64,000 nt of DNA from Trichostrongylus colubriformis (Eukaryota; Nematoda; Chromadorea; Rhabditida; Trichostrongylidae), in the NCBI GenBank assembly GCA_963978905.1, contig OZ022258.1:35897282-35961281 (forward strand). Reading direction: 5' to 3'. Shown here in pieces: positions 44,752 through 54,835 of this stretch; position 1 is the first letter of the stretch; each line of letters starts with the position of its first letter. The notes under the pieces are model-generated. The model was given only the letters and a program-made list of their open reading frames with translations. It was not told where the DNA came from and searched no databases. A program made the position numbers and the translations under genes.

Positions 44752-45426
44752 TCAACACTCAACAATTAAACTAGCGAGAAGTATCTGGGCATCTCTGTAC
44801 CGTCTTCTTATCCTAGTCGAGCGTCGCAGTGGCACATCGGCTTTGTGAGCCTGTCGTCCTTGAGCAGCAGCATCTGTAGCTTGGGCGGTTTCCTCTCGTC
44901 GCTTCCACACGTCGTCCAATTCGAGCGTCTCGAGCAGGGTTAGCAACGACTTGTCTCCATAATTTGCAGGTGCTTTCGCATCACGACGGCGCAACTGATT
45001 GGCGTGCTTCCTCGTTGTCCTTCCACTTAGACAAACATCGTAGTTGACCTTGCCGATTCTTCTTGTGATGATACCTTCTTTCCATATAAACTGCGGTGCT
45101 TTCCATACTTGAGCATAAAGCCCTTCACCAACCACAAACCCCTTTGGAACATCATTGCTTCTTTTGTTGAACTGTTCAATCATTTTCTTCCGATTTTCTT
45201 CTGATGGTGGCGTGGTTGATTCTTCCATAGGGCGTAACAGACTCAAGCGTGTGCGGAGTTTTCTTCCTAAAAACGCCTCTGCTGGTGTTCTGTTTTGTAA
45301 GCAATCGCTTGGAGTTGTCCTGTATGCTTGAAGTATCACGTTCAGCGTCTCTTCCGAGGGCTTCTCCTCCCCCTTCAGTTCCTTGATACTTCGTTTCAGT
45401 GTATCGACGAAACGTTGGGCGCACAC
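44752..45426 (-). pseudogene. Ty3/gypsy integrase C-terminal region
   Basis: RFVDTLKRSIKELKGEEKPS, then ILQAYRTTPSDC, RTPAEAFLGRKLRTRLSLL, and downstream a chromodomain-less tail with VGEGLYAQVW, GKVNYDVCL and HANQLRRRD to a stop at 44752. The YRTTP and GRK-RT motifs mark the gypsy integrase end. The frame before RFVDTL switches abruptly to RT leader sequence, which marks the deletion joint near 45415. Confidence 0.85.
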
Positions 45427-45600
45427 TGGGCCACATTCTTATTGAGCTGCAATTCAACCTCTTCTTTATTGCAGCGTCCCAATCCTTCTTCAAAAGCTTC
45501 AGGATGAGTCTTCTTCAATCCTTCATCGATTGAGGCGATGGATGCCATTTTTTACTTCCGCTGTCATCATCTCCAAGTGATACTTCATGTCCTCATTCGC

Positions 45601-47003
45601 TCAAATCCACTCTAGGCCAATGAGCGAGTTATACGGCGTCACATAGGCATAATCATCGGCTTCAACGCCCTTCATTTTGATCTTGCATTTCAACTTCCCA
45701 TGAATCTTCATGTGTTCTCCGCTGGCATTCTTCACAACGATATTTGTTCTCTCCAATGCTGCGGATCCCATCTTCCTCCATGCCTTCTCGTTAAGCAGTG
45801 TGATGTCGGATTCCGTATCCAGCAGAAATCTGACTTGGTAGTAATTCATTAGTACGTCAACATACACGCGGGGACAGTTTGCTTCAACTGTCGCGTTCGA
45901 AATCTGTACTGTTTGGACTTGTCTTCTTGGAGCCTTCCTTCGCTCCTTGCCTTCGCGGTTGCTGTTTCGCATCTTCTTCGTCGCATCTTCTTGAGCGCCT
46001 GGCTTCTTCTGTTGTAGAATGTCACAAAACTTCTCCTTGTGACCAGTTTTCCTGCACTTCTTGCAGTACCAGGGCTTGGATTTGCACTGACGTGCATAGT
46101 GGTTGCCTCCACAGTTCCAGCATTTCACTTCATGCCGCTTTTCTACGGTCGTTGCTTCAACAGTCTTCGTATTTCCTGCAACAATTTCACTATCTCTTCT
46201 GAGACTCAAGAAATTTTCGCATTCTTGATGCAACTCGTGCAGGGCTACGCTTCTTCCAGTCTTGTGCTCTTGATCAAGTATTGCAATCAGTCTTTGCCTG
46301 ATTTCTGCTTCTTGCTGCGACTTTAGGCCAAAAATCCACAGGAGACATTTGATCCCATCTGAGTCTAATTCGTGAATCTTCGCCTTTTCACAGAATTCAT
46401 TCACGCGACCAGTATACGTTAAGTAATCCTCTGCGTCGCTCTTCTCTAGCTTGAGGCACTGATTCTTGTGGTGAATAGTGATGCCTTGTGATCGAAGAGC
46501 TGTTTCAATGTTCTACCGTCTCGTCGAATCCGATTTTGGACACATCCCTGGGTAGGACATGCCTCTGGTATTTGTCGAACGTCACTGAATCCAGTTTCTC
46601 ACATAGTGGCCTCACCTTGCTACTCTCTGTGAGCTGTTTTGCGTCTTCGGAAAACACCTCCTTGTATCTTGAAAACCATTTCGTGAAGCTCATGTCAGCA
46701 TCAAGGTCAAAAATGAATTTCTCGATTCGGTTGCTCAAAGCTGCCATCACATTCGGGAGTGTCACTTGCTCTTCCGGCTTAACGATTCCTTGGTCACGTT
46801 GTGGCTCACGATCCATAATCTTCATCATTGTCGAGGCGAGGTTCCTTTGCTATTCGATCAATTCCTTGAACATCGATAAAACTGTGGCTGGGTCCATTGT
46901 TCCACCAACAGGTCAATAACAAACAGAAGAAGAGCAGCAAGTTTCTTTTTCCGTGCAAGTGAGGCTTGTCCCACTCGAGTGCCGCTGAAAGGGAGCTATC
47001 CAA
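45601..47003 (-). pseudogene. Ty3/gypsy gag-protease
   Basis: The gag frame (46828-46505: SNRIEKFIFDLDADMSFTKW, YKEVFSEDAKQL) is broken near 46500 and continues in 46404-45601 with NEFCEKAKIHEL, a zinc-knuckle pair CWNCGGNHYARQC and CKKCRKTGHKEKFC, then protease FLLDTESDITLL. The catalytic DTG triad reads DTE here, so the protease would be inactive. The frame ends after IGLEWI at 45601; 45600-45430 in another frame starts the RT leader (FEEGLGRCNKEEVEL). Confidence 0.8.
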
Positions 47004-47034
47004 TGTAGAGTTCTTCAGAGATCCTAATCGCCAC

Positions 47035-47318
47035 TGTAGTGTCCTAGCTTTGTCCGGTGTCGTGACAGTAGAAGTATTGACCTGTTTATTAGTGACTAGA
47101 TAGAAAGGACTAACAGTACAAGGCGACGAACACTGGCGGGATCGGAGATGCGGATTGAAGCCGTTGGCAGGTAGACAACCGGAGACCGAACCACTGGATG
47201 CCGGATAAACTGAACATCCCTCCGTCCCAGGGTCTATATAGGCTGTTTATTTTCGCACAATTACAAGGTCGATAAAATCACTATCATTTGTGTTGCATGA
47301 CCACCAATACACACAACA
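47035..47318 (-). repeat. LTR of the Ty3/gypsy element (5' LTR)
   Basis: Partner of 44402-44678, with scattered differences and a short insertion (GATAAACTGAACATC). On the element strand the inner side reads ...CACTACA then GTGGCGATTAGG; TGGCGATTAGG is the likely primer-binding site, tRNA not identified. Confidence 0.88.
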
Positions 47319-47644
47319 GGTTTCAATGTGACCCAAACGTGTGGATGATGGATTTACCGGCGATGAGTTTCTAAAAGTTACGAAAGGATCCTGGACGTAG
47401 TGGGCGGAGCATTTGTGGTCCTGGGCAGAGCTTGGTCGCTACATGAAAACAACATGCGGAGATAGGAGCAAGTTTGAAATGGTTAGGGCATGGGATAAAA
47501 ATAAGGAGCATCATGCACCAAGTGAGCTTCTCCCACGGTGAGCGGATTGTACGCTGAAATACTCTGTCCTCATGAAAAAAAGCAATGATCGATCTGCTGA
47601 TGCACGCGATGTTTCGCGCACAGTAGTGTGCGCCAGCCAACTGG

Positions 47645-48229
47645 TATTTTAATATTTTCCTAGAAGTGAGGATGTCGAGAATGCTGCGAAATGCACCTGC
47701 AGCTGCAACGTTCTGGTGGTTTTTATGGTCCTTGAAGGCAGCATTAGGAGAAACTTGGGTGAGAAAAAGAAGCAGTGAATATGAAAGTCAAGATGCCTAG
47801 TATTAGGACAGTGGAGAAAAAATGGATGGAAATGACTAAAAACCCAGAAATAGGACCCCCCACCGTTTGTTCGAGGCGGACAACCTTTCCGTCAGGAGTC
47901 GGGTAGTCCGGACTACTTTTCCATTGGCATGTTGCCACAAGAGAATGTTTGGAAATACGACAGGATCTATGTCCTGGAGTGAGCTTCAAGGTAAAACTGC
48001 GAGAACGCGCAGTATTACCTCCGATCCTGTCGCATATCCTTGGCTCTCATATAGCCAACCGGAATCACGTCACTTGGGGGTGGGGTGCGTCATCCAAGAT
48101 GCCAGCTTTTATCCTGTGCGCCGTTTCTACGGCTCGGAGGCACGCTTTTTAAGCGGAATCTCGCGCTAGATGGCCTTCTATGATCTATAGTTTCTATGTA
48201 AGTGACTTCTCTAAGGGATTTCTCAATAA
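47645..48229. other. No recognised gene
   Basis: Right flank of the Helitron. Overlapping short frames occur on both strands. The stretch 48020-48130 is GC-rich and may be a dispersed repeat, but no partner is in this window. Confidence 0.35.
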
Positions 48230-48690
48230 CCACATCATCTCTGATATTTCAAAGAGACCGGGAGGAGGGCAATTTTGGTTTACGGTATGGGAGAAAGGTG
48301 GCTTGTAGTTGTCGCAATGCACACACGGCCCTTGCCAGAACGTCGAAAGTGAATTCATTAGGTTTTGATTGTAATCTGCCTCACTTTTCTCTTACGCTTT
48401 CGCTTGTTCCTCATTTAATTGTTTTACTTGTTTGTTGCTGTGTATTGCTCCACTTATTCCACATTATCACCAATTGATGAAATACACTCTACGAGACTAC
48501 AAATGACATCTCTACAGCGGAGAACTTGGAAAGTCATTGGGTTGATGCGAATGTGATGCGAATACCCACTACAGCACTGCGCTATTGAGGCCAAGTTTTT
48601 TCACCGATTGTCGCTTCTAACTTCGAAGGTTCGTTATAAAATGATCATTTTTAGCATTTTCCTCTTTCTTCGGACCCCTTCTGGTTCCAG
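48230..48690 (+). repeat. Dispersed repeat, copy 2
   Basis: Counterpart of 40350-40830: CGGGAGGAGGGCAATTTTGG, CAATGCACACACGGC, CTTTCGCTTGTTCC, TTGTTTGTTGCTG, TCGAAGGTTCGTTATAAAA and TTTCCTCTTTCTTCGG. The head also resembles 32145 and 63060. Confidence 0.5.
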
Positions 48691-49159
48691 ACGGAGCCTC
48701 CGCTAACGACGGTTGTCCCGTAGGTACAGAAGCCGCACACTCCCTAGGACATTTGGAGTGCTGTCCGGCGGGGTTGCGTTCTCTAGCTGACCCTATATTA
48801 ACCAGTATTAACCAACCACTGTTTCTATCCTATGCTCTATGTGCAAGTATTGAAACAGTAAAAGTATTCTTTATAAACTGTCGATCTCGTAAGGGAAACT
48901 TATAAGGCCACAACAGCGGCCTCCGCAGTTCTTTGTATAGGCCAAATCGAATTCACCTGCCACCACTATTCTGAATCGAACCAGTATACGCGGCGCGTCC
49001 CAAGAAGGTATGGTATAACGCCAAAGACCTTCCTCTTTATCTCTTTGAGGAGGTACCTCACTTTAAATGGTCCTAAGATCCTTCGAACATAACTTTATGG
49101 GTGCAGATTTCCGCTGAGGGATCTACGAGATGGCCGCTCTCTAGACATCTTTCAAACTA
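48691..49159. other. No recognised gene
   Basis: Unassigned sequence between a dispersed repeat and the deleted mariner. Confidence 0.35.
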
Positions 49160-50057
49160 CTAGGTTGTTCCAAAAGTCTCGTAGGATTTTTTTCGATCAT
49201 CACTTTTTGTTATCTTTTCTTCCAACAAACGACAAATAGGCAACAACCTGCTCACCAAGTTATCGACAAGACAAACAGGCAACAACTTGTTCACCAATGT
49301 TATCGACAATACTCTGCCACCACATAGGCAGATCGTTGATTCCCTCCTTCCAGAACTCTGGGTTCTGAGGGTCGAAGAAGTTAGCGATTGCCCCGACAAG
49401 TCATAATCAACGAATTTTCTCTTGGCCAGGAAAGATTTCAGAGGATGGTAAAGGTGATAGTCAGAAGGAGATTTGTCGCAGAGTATGGCGGGTGGGGCAC
49501 GGCATCCCTTGAGCTCGTGTAGCATGGCCTAGGTACTCTTCACGATTTGGGAGCTGGCGTCGTCATGAAGTAGGTGACCGCGGACCTTTTCCCGCGCTTT
49601 TCTCGAACAGCAATAGTGAGCTGCTGAAGCCGGCGGGTGTATGCGGCAGCGGTGACTGTCTCGTCTTGTACCAGCACCTCGCTTCGCGTCCCAAAGTAGC
49701 ACAGTCCTGAACGTGGATTATCTTCCATGTCAATCTCGCCGTTGATGAAGCTGATGAAACAGCGGCACACGGTCTCGTAGCTCACACATCCCTTGTCTAA
49801 TGCAGCGTTGATGGAGTGGCAAGCTTCCGTCGCTTTGGTGTCGCAAGACCGCTCACAGTAGATGACACCGCGTGTTGGGTGGGTATCGACAACGGGCATT
49901 GTAGCTCTCTCCACGGAATCTGGTGGGTCACTATTATTTTGTCAGAAAGCTTAGAGAACCTTCTACCATATTCCTGAACCGACCAGATCTGTCTCGAAGT
50001 AAACGAGAGTTATTCATTTTTTTGGGGAAATCCTACAAGACTTTTGGGACGACCTAA
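49160..50057 (-). mobile_element. mariner transposon, internally deleted (898 bp)
   Basis: The ends CTAGGTTGTTCCAAAAGTCT and (complement) TTAGGTCGTCCCAAAAGTCT are matching terminal repeats flanked by TA. The minus frame from 49914 has the N-terminal helix-turn-helix region (ATEACHSINAALDKGCVSYE, NPRSGLC) and then jumps to DETVT-AAAYTRRLQQL, REKRGKRSAV. From 49525 it gives MLHELKG, SPSDYHLYHPLKSFL and KKFVDYD-like sequence. The middle with the first catalytic Asp is deleted. It is a different lineage from the mariner at 35261. Confidence 0.88.
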
Positions 50058-50589
50058 TACATATATCACATCTTCAAAAAGAAAGAAGTTATAACGAAGG
50101 AATAGTTGAAGAGCGAATTTTTTTCCTTTTTTTTTTTCGAAGCAGCAAGTTCTTCCCATGATTCCTTAGGGGAGCGATTCATTGTGTCCTGATATCTCTA
50201 TTACACATTATTTGCTCTCAAAGGTCCAAGAGGATGGCAGCTTGATCGGCCTCGCTGCCGGATGAGCCATGTATGAGAGATTCTTTCGCATTCTAAGTGA
50301 ATACCAGCTCTTTTCCGGTTTTTTCAGTGGCTCATTAGCACCAGTTTATTTGCTTGCAATCGTAGTAAAATACTAGAGAAGCCAATATCAGCTAATTTTT
50401 TGGTTCCACCTCATGGTTTTTTGAATATTCATCTATACTGTAATCAGTGAATAAGTAGCGCCCCACGGCTAATCGGTGGATGTCGCGGATCCTTTTTCGA
50501 GCTTGTGCGCTGTGAACAAGGCTTCGTTGGGGGCAGTCACGGGTGAGGTTCAAATCGACAGTCCATCAGATTGAAGGGTATGCTTTCCC
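50058..50589. other. No recognised gene
   Basis: Right flank of the mariner. T-rich runs near 50120-50140 and no coding motif. Confidence 0.35.
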
Positions 50590-51110
50590 CTTGGTTGTAT
50601 CAAAATTGTGAACTGTGAACGAGTTATCAACCTCGAACCACAACATAAGCTATGCGCTTTTGGTTACAGAAGTTAACACCTTGTTCACAGCGCACAATTC
50701 CAAACGGACCGGAAGAACTGCGTGCCTCTTGACTCTGTTTATCTTTTGCGTTGTCCATACGCGCTTCTTTCTATCGTATCAGGCACTTATCTCAAAACTT
50801 TTGTAACCTACGTTATTTCCTATCTGCGGAGCGCTTTTTATTCGCACATCCTTCGTGATTCTTAAGTGAAGATTAAACTGAATATTAGGTGGACTCAGTT
50901 TTATCACATCTCTACTTTACACTTTGGACCCTCAACCTGAGAAATTTCATTGATCACCGCGACCTATTGGACTATGACCCTCTTTCCCTCGACGGACCAA
51001 ATACAATCCCAGCCCACCCGTTGAGGATTCCTCTGCAATTAATTACCCCTGCAATACAGTTACGTAATATGGAAGGGAAATCTTTATTTGCACCGTCGTT
51101 GAGTCCACAA
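50590..51110 (+). repeat. Unclassified dispersed repeat with coding character, copy 1
   Basis: Homologous to the minus strand of 54835-54320. Shared segments include GTGAACTGTGA, TTTGGTTACAGAAG, AACACCTTGTTC, CTTTGGACCCTCAACCTG and CGGACCAAATAC. Translations also correspond (VNCERVINLEP versus VNCEQCKYLVS; HLVHSAQF versus HLVRGPRF), but this copy has an internal stop. Product and element type unknown. Confidence 0.5.
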
Positions 51111-52599
51111 TAACAGTCCAAGAAACTCTCTCGCAAGAAGTGGGAATTTTGCTGACTACGGCGAGCATTGCGAGGTCTCCTTGAGTTACGTCGAAGGATG
51201 CTATAGCTGCTTCCAGGGCGCAATGACTACAGCTCAGAGTGAAGCGAAATATCCCGCGAAGGCTGTCGTGCACTGCAAACTACTCATTTTCTGTTGGTTG
51301 TGTCGCGACAAGCCAACAAAATATTGTTAAACCCAGCTGTGACTATGCAACAGTGGAACACCACTGCTTTGATGTGTGTGAAAATGAAAACATGAAGATA
51401 CCGCTCTACTCTCTACATACTAAAAAAGCGTAAATCAGTTTCAACTACCGTATACTTAATTTTATGTATTCGTTAACAGAAATTAAAGTAACCGATTTTA
51501 GACCACTTTCAGGCACCATTTTTTGGAATTTCATTCATCAGGCTCATTGGAAATTGCTGTGACCACCGCTTCTACTCTTATAATCTTGGCCGGGGCTTGC
51601 AGCAAGCAAATCGTTAACAAGTTCAACTGACATCCTGCTATTATAACTTCTCAACTGTGCAGCAAAAGATATTCATAGGCTGTGCTCGCCTCAAAAATTC
51701 TTGGCTTACTTCTGGGTTACGCTTTATTATTCTGAGAGCTCAGTCAACTCTAGATTCTGGAGATCTACAGAAAGAGCAGCATCTATAAATAGCTCCGCAT
51801 TTCTCATTTTCCTCGTCTAGTACTTTCACTTACTTTAGAACCCAGCCATTTAGACAAACCGTTTCGCCGTTTTGCGAACGGTGACTAAAGGTGGAGTTCA
51901 GCCTCCCAACAGCAAACCTTGTCGTCATGACATGAGAGACCCTGATATAAGGAGCAGCACTGTAATCGTATGAGCCGTTTTTCTCCCTTACATGTCGAGA
52001 AGAGTGTACCACAAAACATTTCTGTATTCGAAAGTATTGCAAGAAGCACTTGTTTAATATGTTGAAGTGGTCCTACATTTGTGTTAGATATAGATCTCAA
52101 TGTGAGCAAAACATTTCGGTAGATGCGGCAACCAAGGATGAAGCAGAGATTCCAAACGGTGATAGTGCATGGCAGTTTGGCGAAATTATTACAATCTCAA
52201 AGAATAGAAGCTGAGCGCTTATATGGGGGTAGATCTTCTAAACACGCGCATTGGTCTTCACTGCAACAGACAGCAAACATGCTGCAAAACTCTGTTTTTG
52301 AAAAGGGCACCCAAGAGGTGCCTACAAAACCTTGCGATGGCTCTGTAAGCACCTCTTGGGTGCCCTTTTCAAATTCTATGAAGGAAGGGTGGTCGAGTAG
52401 TACTGAGATGGCTAGGCAAGGAAACACGCCGTGAAGTTTTGGGGTCTTGGACTGGATGAAGAACAGGAAAATGTTTACTGCCATCGTTGAATAATTTGTC
52501 TGTGAATAGGACTTTATTCAAGAAACCAGGGACCACATGCCATAAATGCCACAATGATTTAAAGATAATAACACTGGATGGAATAATACATTATAAGTT
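51111..52599. other. No recognised gene; contains a hairpin
   Basis: Several short frames without motifs. The clear structure is the palindrome at 52297-52373. Confidence 0.35.
52297..52373. repeat. 25-bp-arm perfect inverted repeat
   Basis: TTTGAAAAGGGCACCCAAGA at 52297 onward and the complement ending at 52373 pair over 25 bases around a 27-base spacer. No terminal duplication or known family. Confidence 0.9.
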
Positions 52600-52784
52600 C
52601 TAACGTCCGCCTGTCGCCGGCTCGTCACCGTACGAATTGCTTGATATCGCAAATGTTGCTGTTGGACCTGAAACATTCGATCTGCTATCGCCGCCTTCTT
52701 TGTCCAACTTTATTATTGTTTTGACCACGCAACTGAGAATTTCCAGACTGTCGATAGAGTTCATTTTCTGCTCATGCATTATAG
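52600..52784 (-). CDS. Candidate last exon of the TIL-domain gene
   Basis: A strong TTGTTTTCTGCAG acceptor precedes an open frame to a stop at 52600, encoding IMHEQKMNSIDSLEILSCVV, then IIKLDKEGGDSRS and ending DEPATGGR. The exon takes one leftover base, and the upstream TIL exon (53267-53159) leaves exactly one, so they can be joined. The sequence itself has no known domain. It may be the C-terminal tail of the inhibitor or an unrelated gene's end. Confidence 0.35.
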
Positions 52785-53158
52785 CTGCAGAAAACAATCA
52801 AGAACAACACTATTATTATATCCATCACTGTGAGGTTTATATTCATTACGTCAGTGTGGTAACGCAGCCTTAGTGATCCTCAAATGTGCTTATGAAATAA
52901 TTATGAAAATAATTTCTGGGTGTGTTCTGCAATCGTTTAGTGTTTCTTCTACATGGAATCTCTACTGAGCAGAAGAGAATTCAGAGGAATTGAGGATTGA
53001 TCACTCTTCTCGTTTTGCGTAAAGCTTTCTGCTTGTACTGGAAACGCGGCTGGTTTCGAATACAATACGTCCTATACAATTTCTTACGATGTACCAGTCA
53101 TAGAGATTTTTGAGGAAGCAGGGAATACAGCGAAAGCTCGAAATAGCGTAAGACCAAC

Positions 53159-53267
53159 CTGATGGACAACTGTACTCATTTACACATCTTCCGTTTGCAT
53201 TTCTATAAAATCCCTCTCTGCAAGCACAGGCCGGCGGATCACATATTGCAGGACATGGACGTGGACC
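53159..53267 (-). CDS. TIL domain, second-half exon
   Basis: Acceptor GGGTTTCAG, then a 109-nt exon with GPRPCPAICDPPACACREGF and YRNANGRCVNEYSCPS, donor G|GTTGGT. It carries the last six cysteines of the ten-Cys trypsin-inhibitor-like fold. Phase 0 in and 1 out is the same as the second-half exon at 62256-62148, and the sequence is close to it (ACACREGFYR in both). Its first half is probably the exon at 61902-61838, about 8.5 kb upstream, which has matching phase. Secreted nematode TIL proteins inhibit serine proteases; that function is inferred from the family. Confidence 0.7.
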
Positions 53268-53490
53268 CTGAAACCCGCCAAGTCACGAATACACATGGAA
53301 ACATAAACAGATATTATATATAGTATATATATAATATATGTGATGAATCCAAATGTGTGTGAAACATAAAACTTTGGAGCCCACTCACTTCGTTTTATAC
53401 AAATTACTATCAACATGAGGCTTTGGAGCAAGACAATATTCAAGTGTATGTGGCGAATGCATACGTTTATGGAACATATAGAAACTGATT
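53268..53490. other. Intronic sequence with a short AT repeat
   Basis: TATATATAGTATATATATAA-type sequence near 53315-53340; nothing else seen. Confidence 0.5.
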
Positions 53491-53748
53491 TCACATGTAG
53501 ACGACAGGATGTTCGTCATCACTTATACCATCACTGGCCGCCACGGCACACCTTATCTCGTACATCGTATCCTTGGCGTTTGCAATGCGTGACAGCAAGA
53601 TTTTCTGCTTTTTCAGCTCTTGATACTCCTCATAGAGGCACTTATATGTATGCTGCATGGTGACAGCCACCAAGCACACATAGCATGACCCATCCATGCT
53701 AAGCGCAAGTTTCCTCGGTAAAAAGCCAATTGTTTTCCCGCTCGACAT
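53491..53748 (-). CDS. Candidate small protein, coiled-coil-like, unknown
   Basis: ATG at 53748, 85 codons, stop at 53491. The product has MSSGKTIGFLPRKLALSMDG, then YKCLYEEYQELKKQKILLSR, a charged heptad-like helix, and ends SDDEHPVVYM. It lies in the long gap between the two halves of the second TIL domain, on the same strand. No signal peptide, known domain or splice support; the frame could be fortuitous. Confidence 0.3.
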   Translation of the reverse strand: MSSGKTIGFLPRKLALSMDGSCYVCLVAVTMQHTYKCLYEEYQELKKQKILLSRIANAKDTMYEIRCAVAASDGISDDEHPVVYM

Positions 53749-54319
53749 TGCACACGTGTCTACCTCAGGCTGCTTTTATAGAGGTGGAACCTGTGTTCTT
53801 GCGGAATTGTGGAATCTGCACAAAAAATTAAATTGATTGGAAAAAGTGTGAAAATTGCGTTTTTGTGGAGATGCGGAATCTGCGTTTCCCTGGAGATAAG
53901 GATAAGCGGAGAATGGAGATCGATAAGTGTTAAATCCTCCCAGAAAATCACATTCCACAATCCTGCACTCCTAAAAAGAAGAAAACGCAAATTCTGCGGC
54001 TCTCCTGAGCGATAGATCTTTGTCGTGTTTTACGGATTCCGTGACTCCACAAGGACAGTTCTACTTTACTACTTTGAGCCCTGCCCGATTGTTTCCTACT
54101 GCACCTTCAACACGACCCAGAGCCTTGAAGGCAGTGAACGCGAGAGTCAAAATTCATAAGAAGCTTTGACGTACATAGAGCAATTAGCGTGTTCATCACG
54201 AAAGCTTATACCTCACTACACCATTTAATTTCAGCAGATACGGTGAGAGTTACACTACTATCGCTTCTGCTACTACATACATACTCACTTCAACACTGTA
54301 GGAGTACCGGTAGGCAAGG
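53749..54319. other. No recognised gene
   Basis: Unassigned sequence; no repeats or motifs recognised. Confidence 0.35.
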
Positions 54320-54835
54320 TCAAGCATCCGTCGAGCATTTTTGGACAGGAGGGGGGGGGGGTGTCGTATTTGGTCCGCTGGGAGAGTGGGTCGTAGTCAT
54401 TGAGGTAGGCAGTGATCAGCGAGGTAAGGAGTGACCAGCAGGATTTTCCAGGTTGAGGGTCCAAAGTGTGGAGGAGGGGGGGGGGGATCAGATAGAACTG
54501 ACTCACTGGGTTCAAACCCGAAACTAATTTTCTATTTATTCGTCATTTGAAATTCTCAAAGGACCTACAGAAAGCGCCAGCCACAAATTGAAAACAATGT
54601 GCATAAGGCATCTTTTTTTTTTTTGAAGATAATTCTCTAAGACGATATTGTAGACAGAAGAGCGTTTGGACAACCCAAAAGATAGAGTCAAAGGCTAAGG
54701 GAACCCCTTGGTCATCTTGGAATCGTGGACCGCGAACAAGGTGTCGAGCTTCTGCAACCAAACGCTCATAACATATGCCGTGAAGCGAGGTCGATACTAA
54801 ATATTTACATTGCTCACAGTTCACAGTTCCAAGAC
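54320..54835 (-). repeat. Unclassified dispersed repeat with coding character, copy 2
   Basis: The minus strand carries a 93-codon frame (54824-54543) with VSTSLHGICYERLVAEARHL and RFQDDQGVPLAFDSIFW, then homology to 50890-51010 (CTTTGGACCCTCAACCTG). Copy 1 at 50590-51110 is the plus-strand counterpart. The pair suggests a repeated coding unit, but its nature is unknown. G runs near 54349-54361 and 54476-54486. Confidence 0.45.

Larger units (their letters stand above)
44402..47318 (-). mobile_element. Ty3/gypsy LTR retrotransposon, internally deleted
   Basis: Two LTRs (277 and 284 bp) flank a 2.35-kb interior read on the minus strand: gag, zinc knuckle, protease, the first part of RT, then directly the integrase C-terminal region. 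RT, RNase H and the integrase catalytic core are missing. The flanking direct repeat is GGTTT/GTTTT, and the Helitron unit continues across it. Non-autonomous or dead. Confidence 0.9.
43608..47644 (+). mobile_element. Helitron with ~275-bp tandem units, interrupted by Ty3/gypsy
   Basis: The 5' end TCCCTACTATATAGAAAACG is preceded by host A, followed by a TCTGTCTGTCC-rich tract. The 3' end is CAACTGG at 47638-47644, followed by T, 10 bases after a perfect hairpin GCGCAC-AGTAGT-GTGCGC. In between are four diverged units of about 275 bp, anchored by GAAAAACGACCTGTG at 43702, 43981 and 44247 and a variant at 47445. Without the LTR element it is about 1.1 kb. Non-autonomous. Confidence 0.75.

Noticed and set aside
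54500..54525. tRNA T-arm-like GGGTTCAAACCC
   Set aside because: No A box, D arm or acceptor stem at the right distance.
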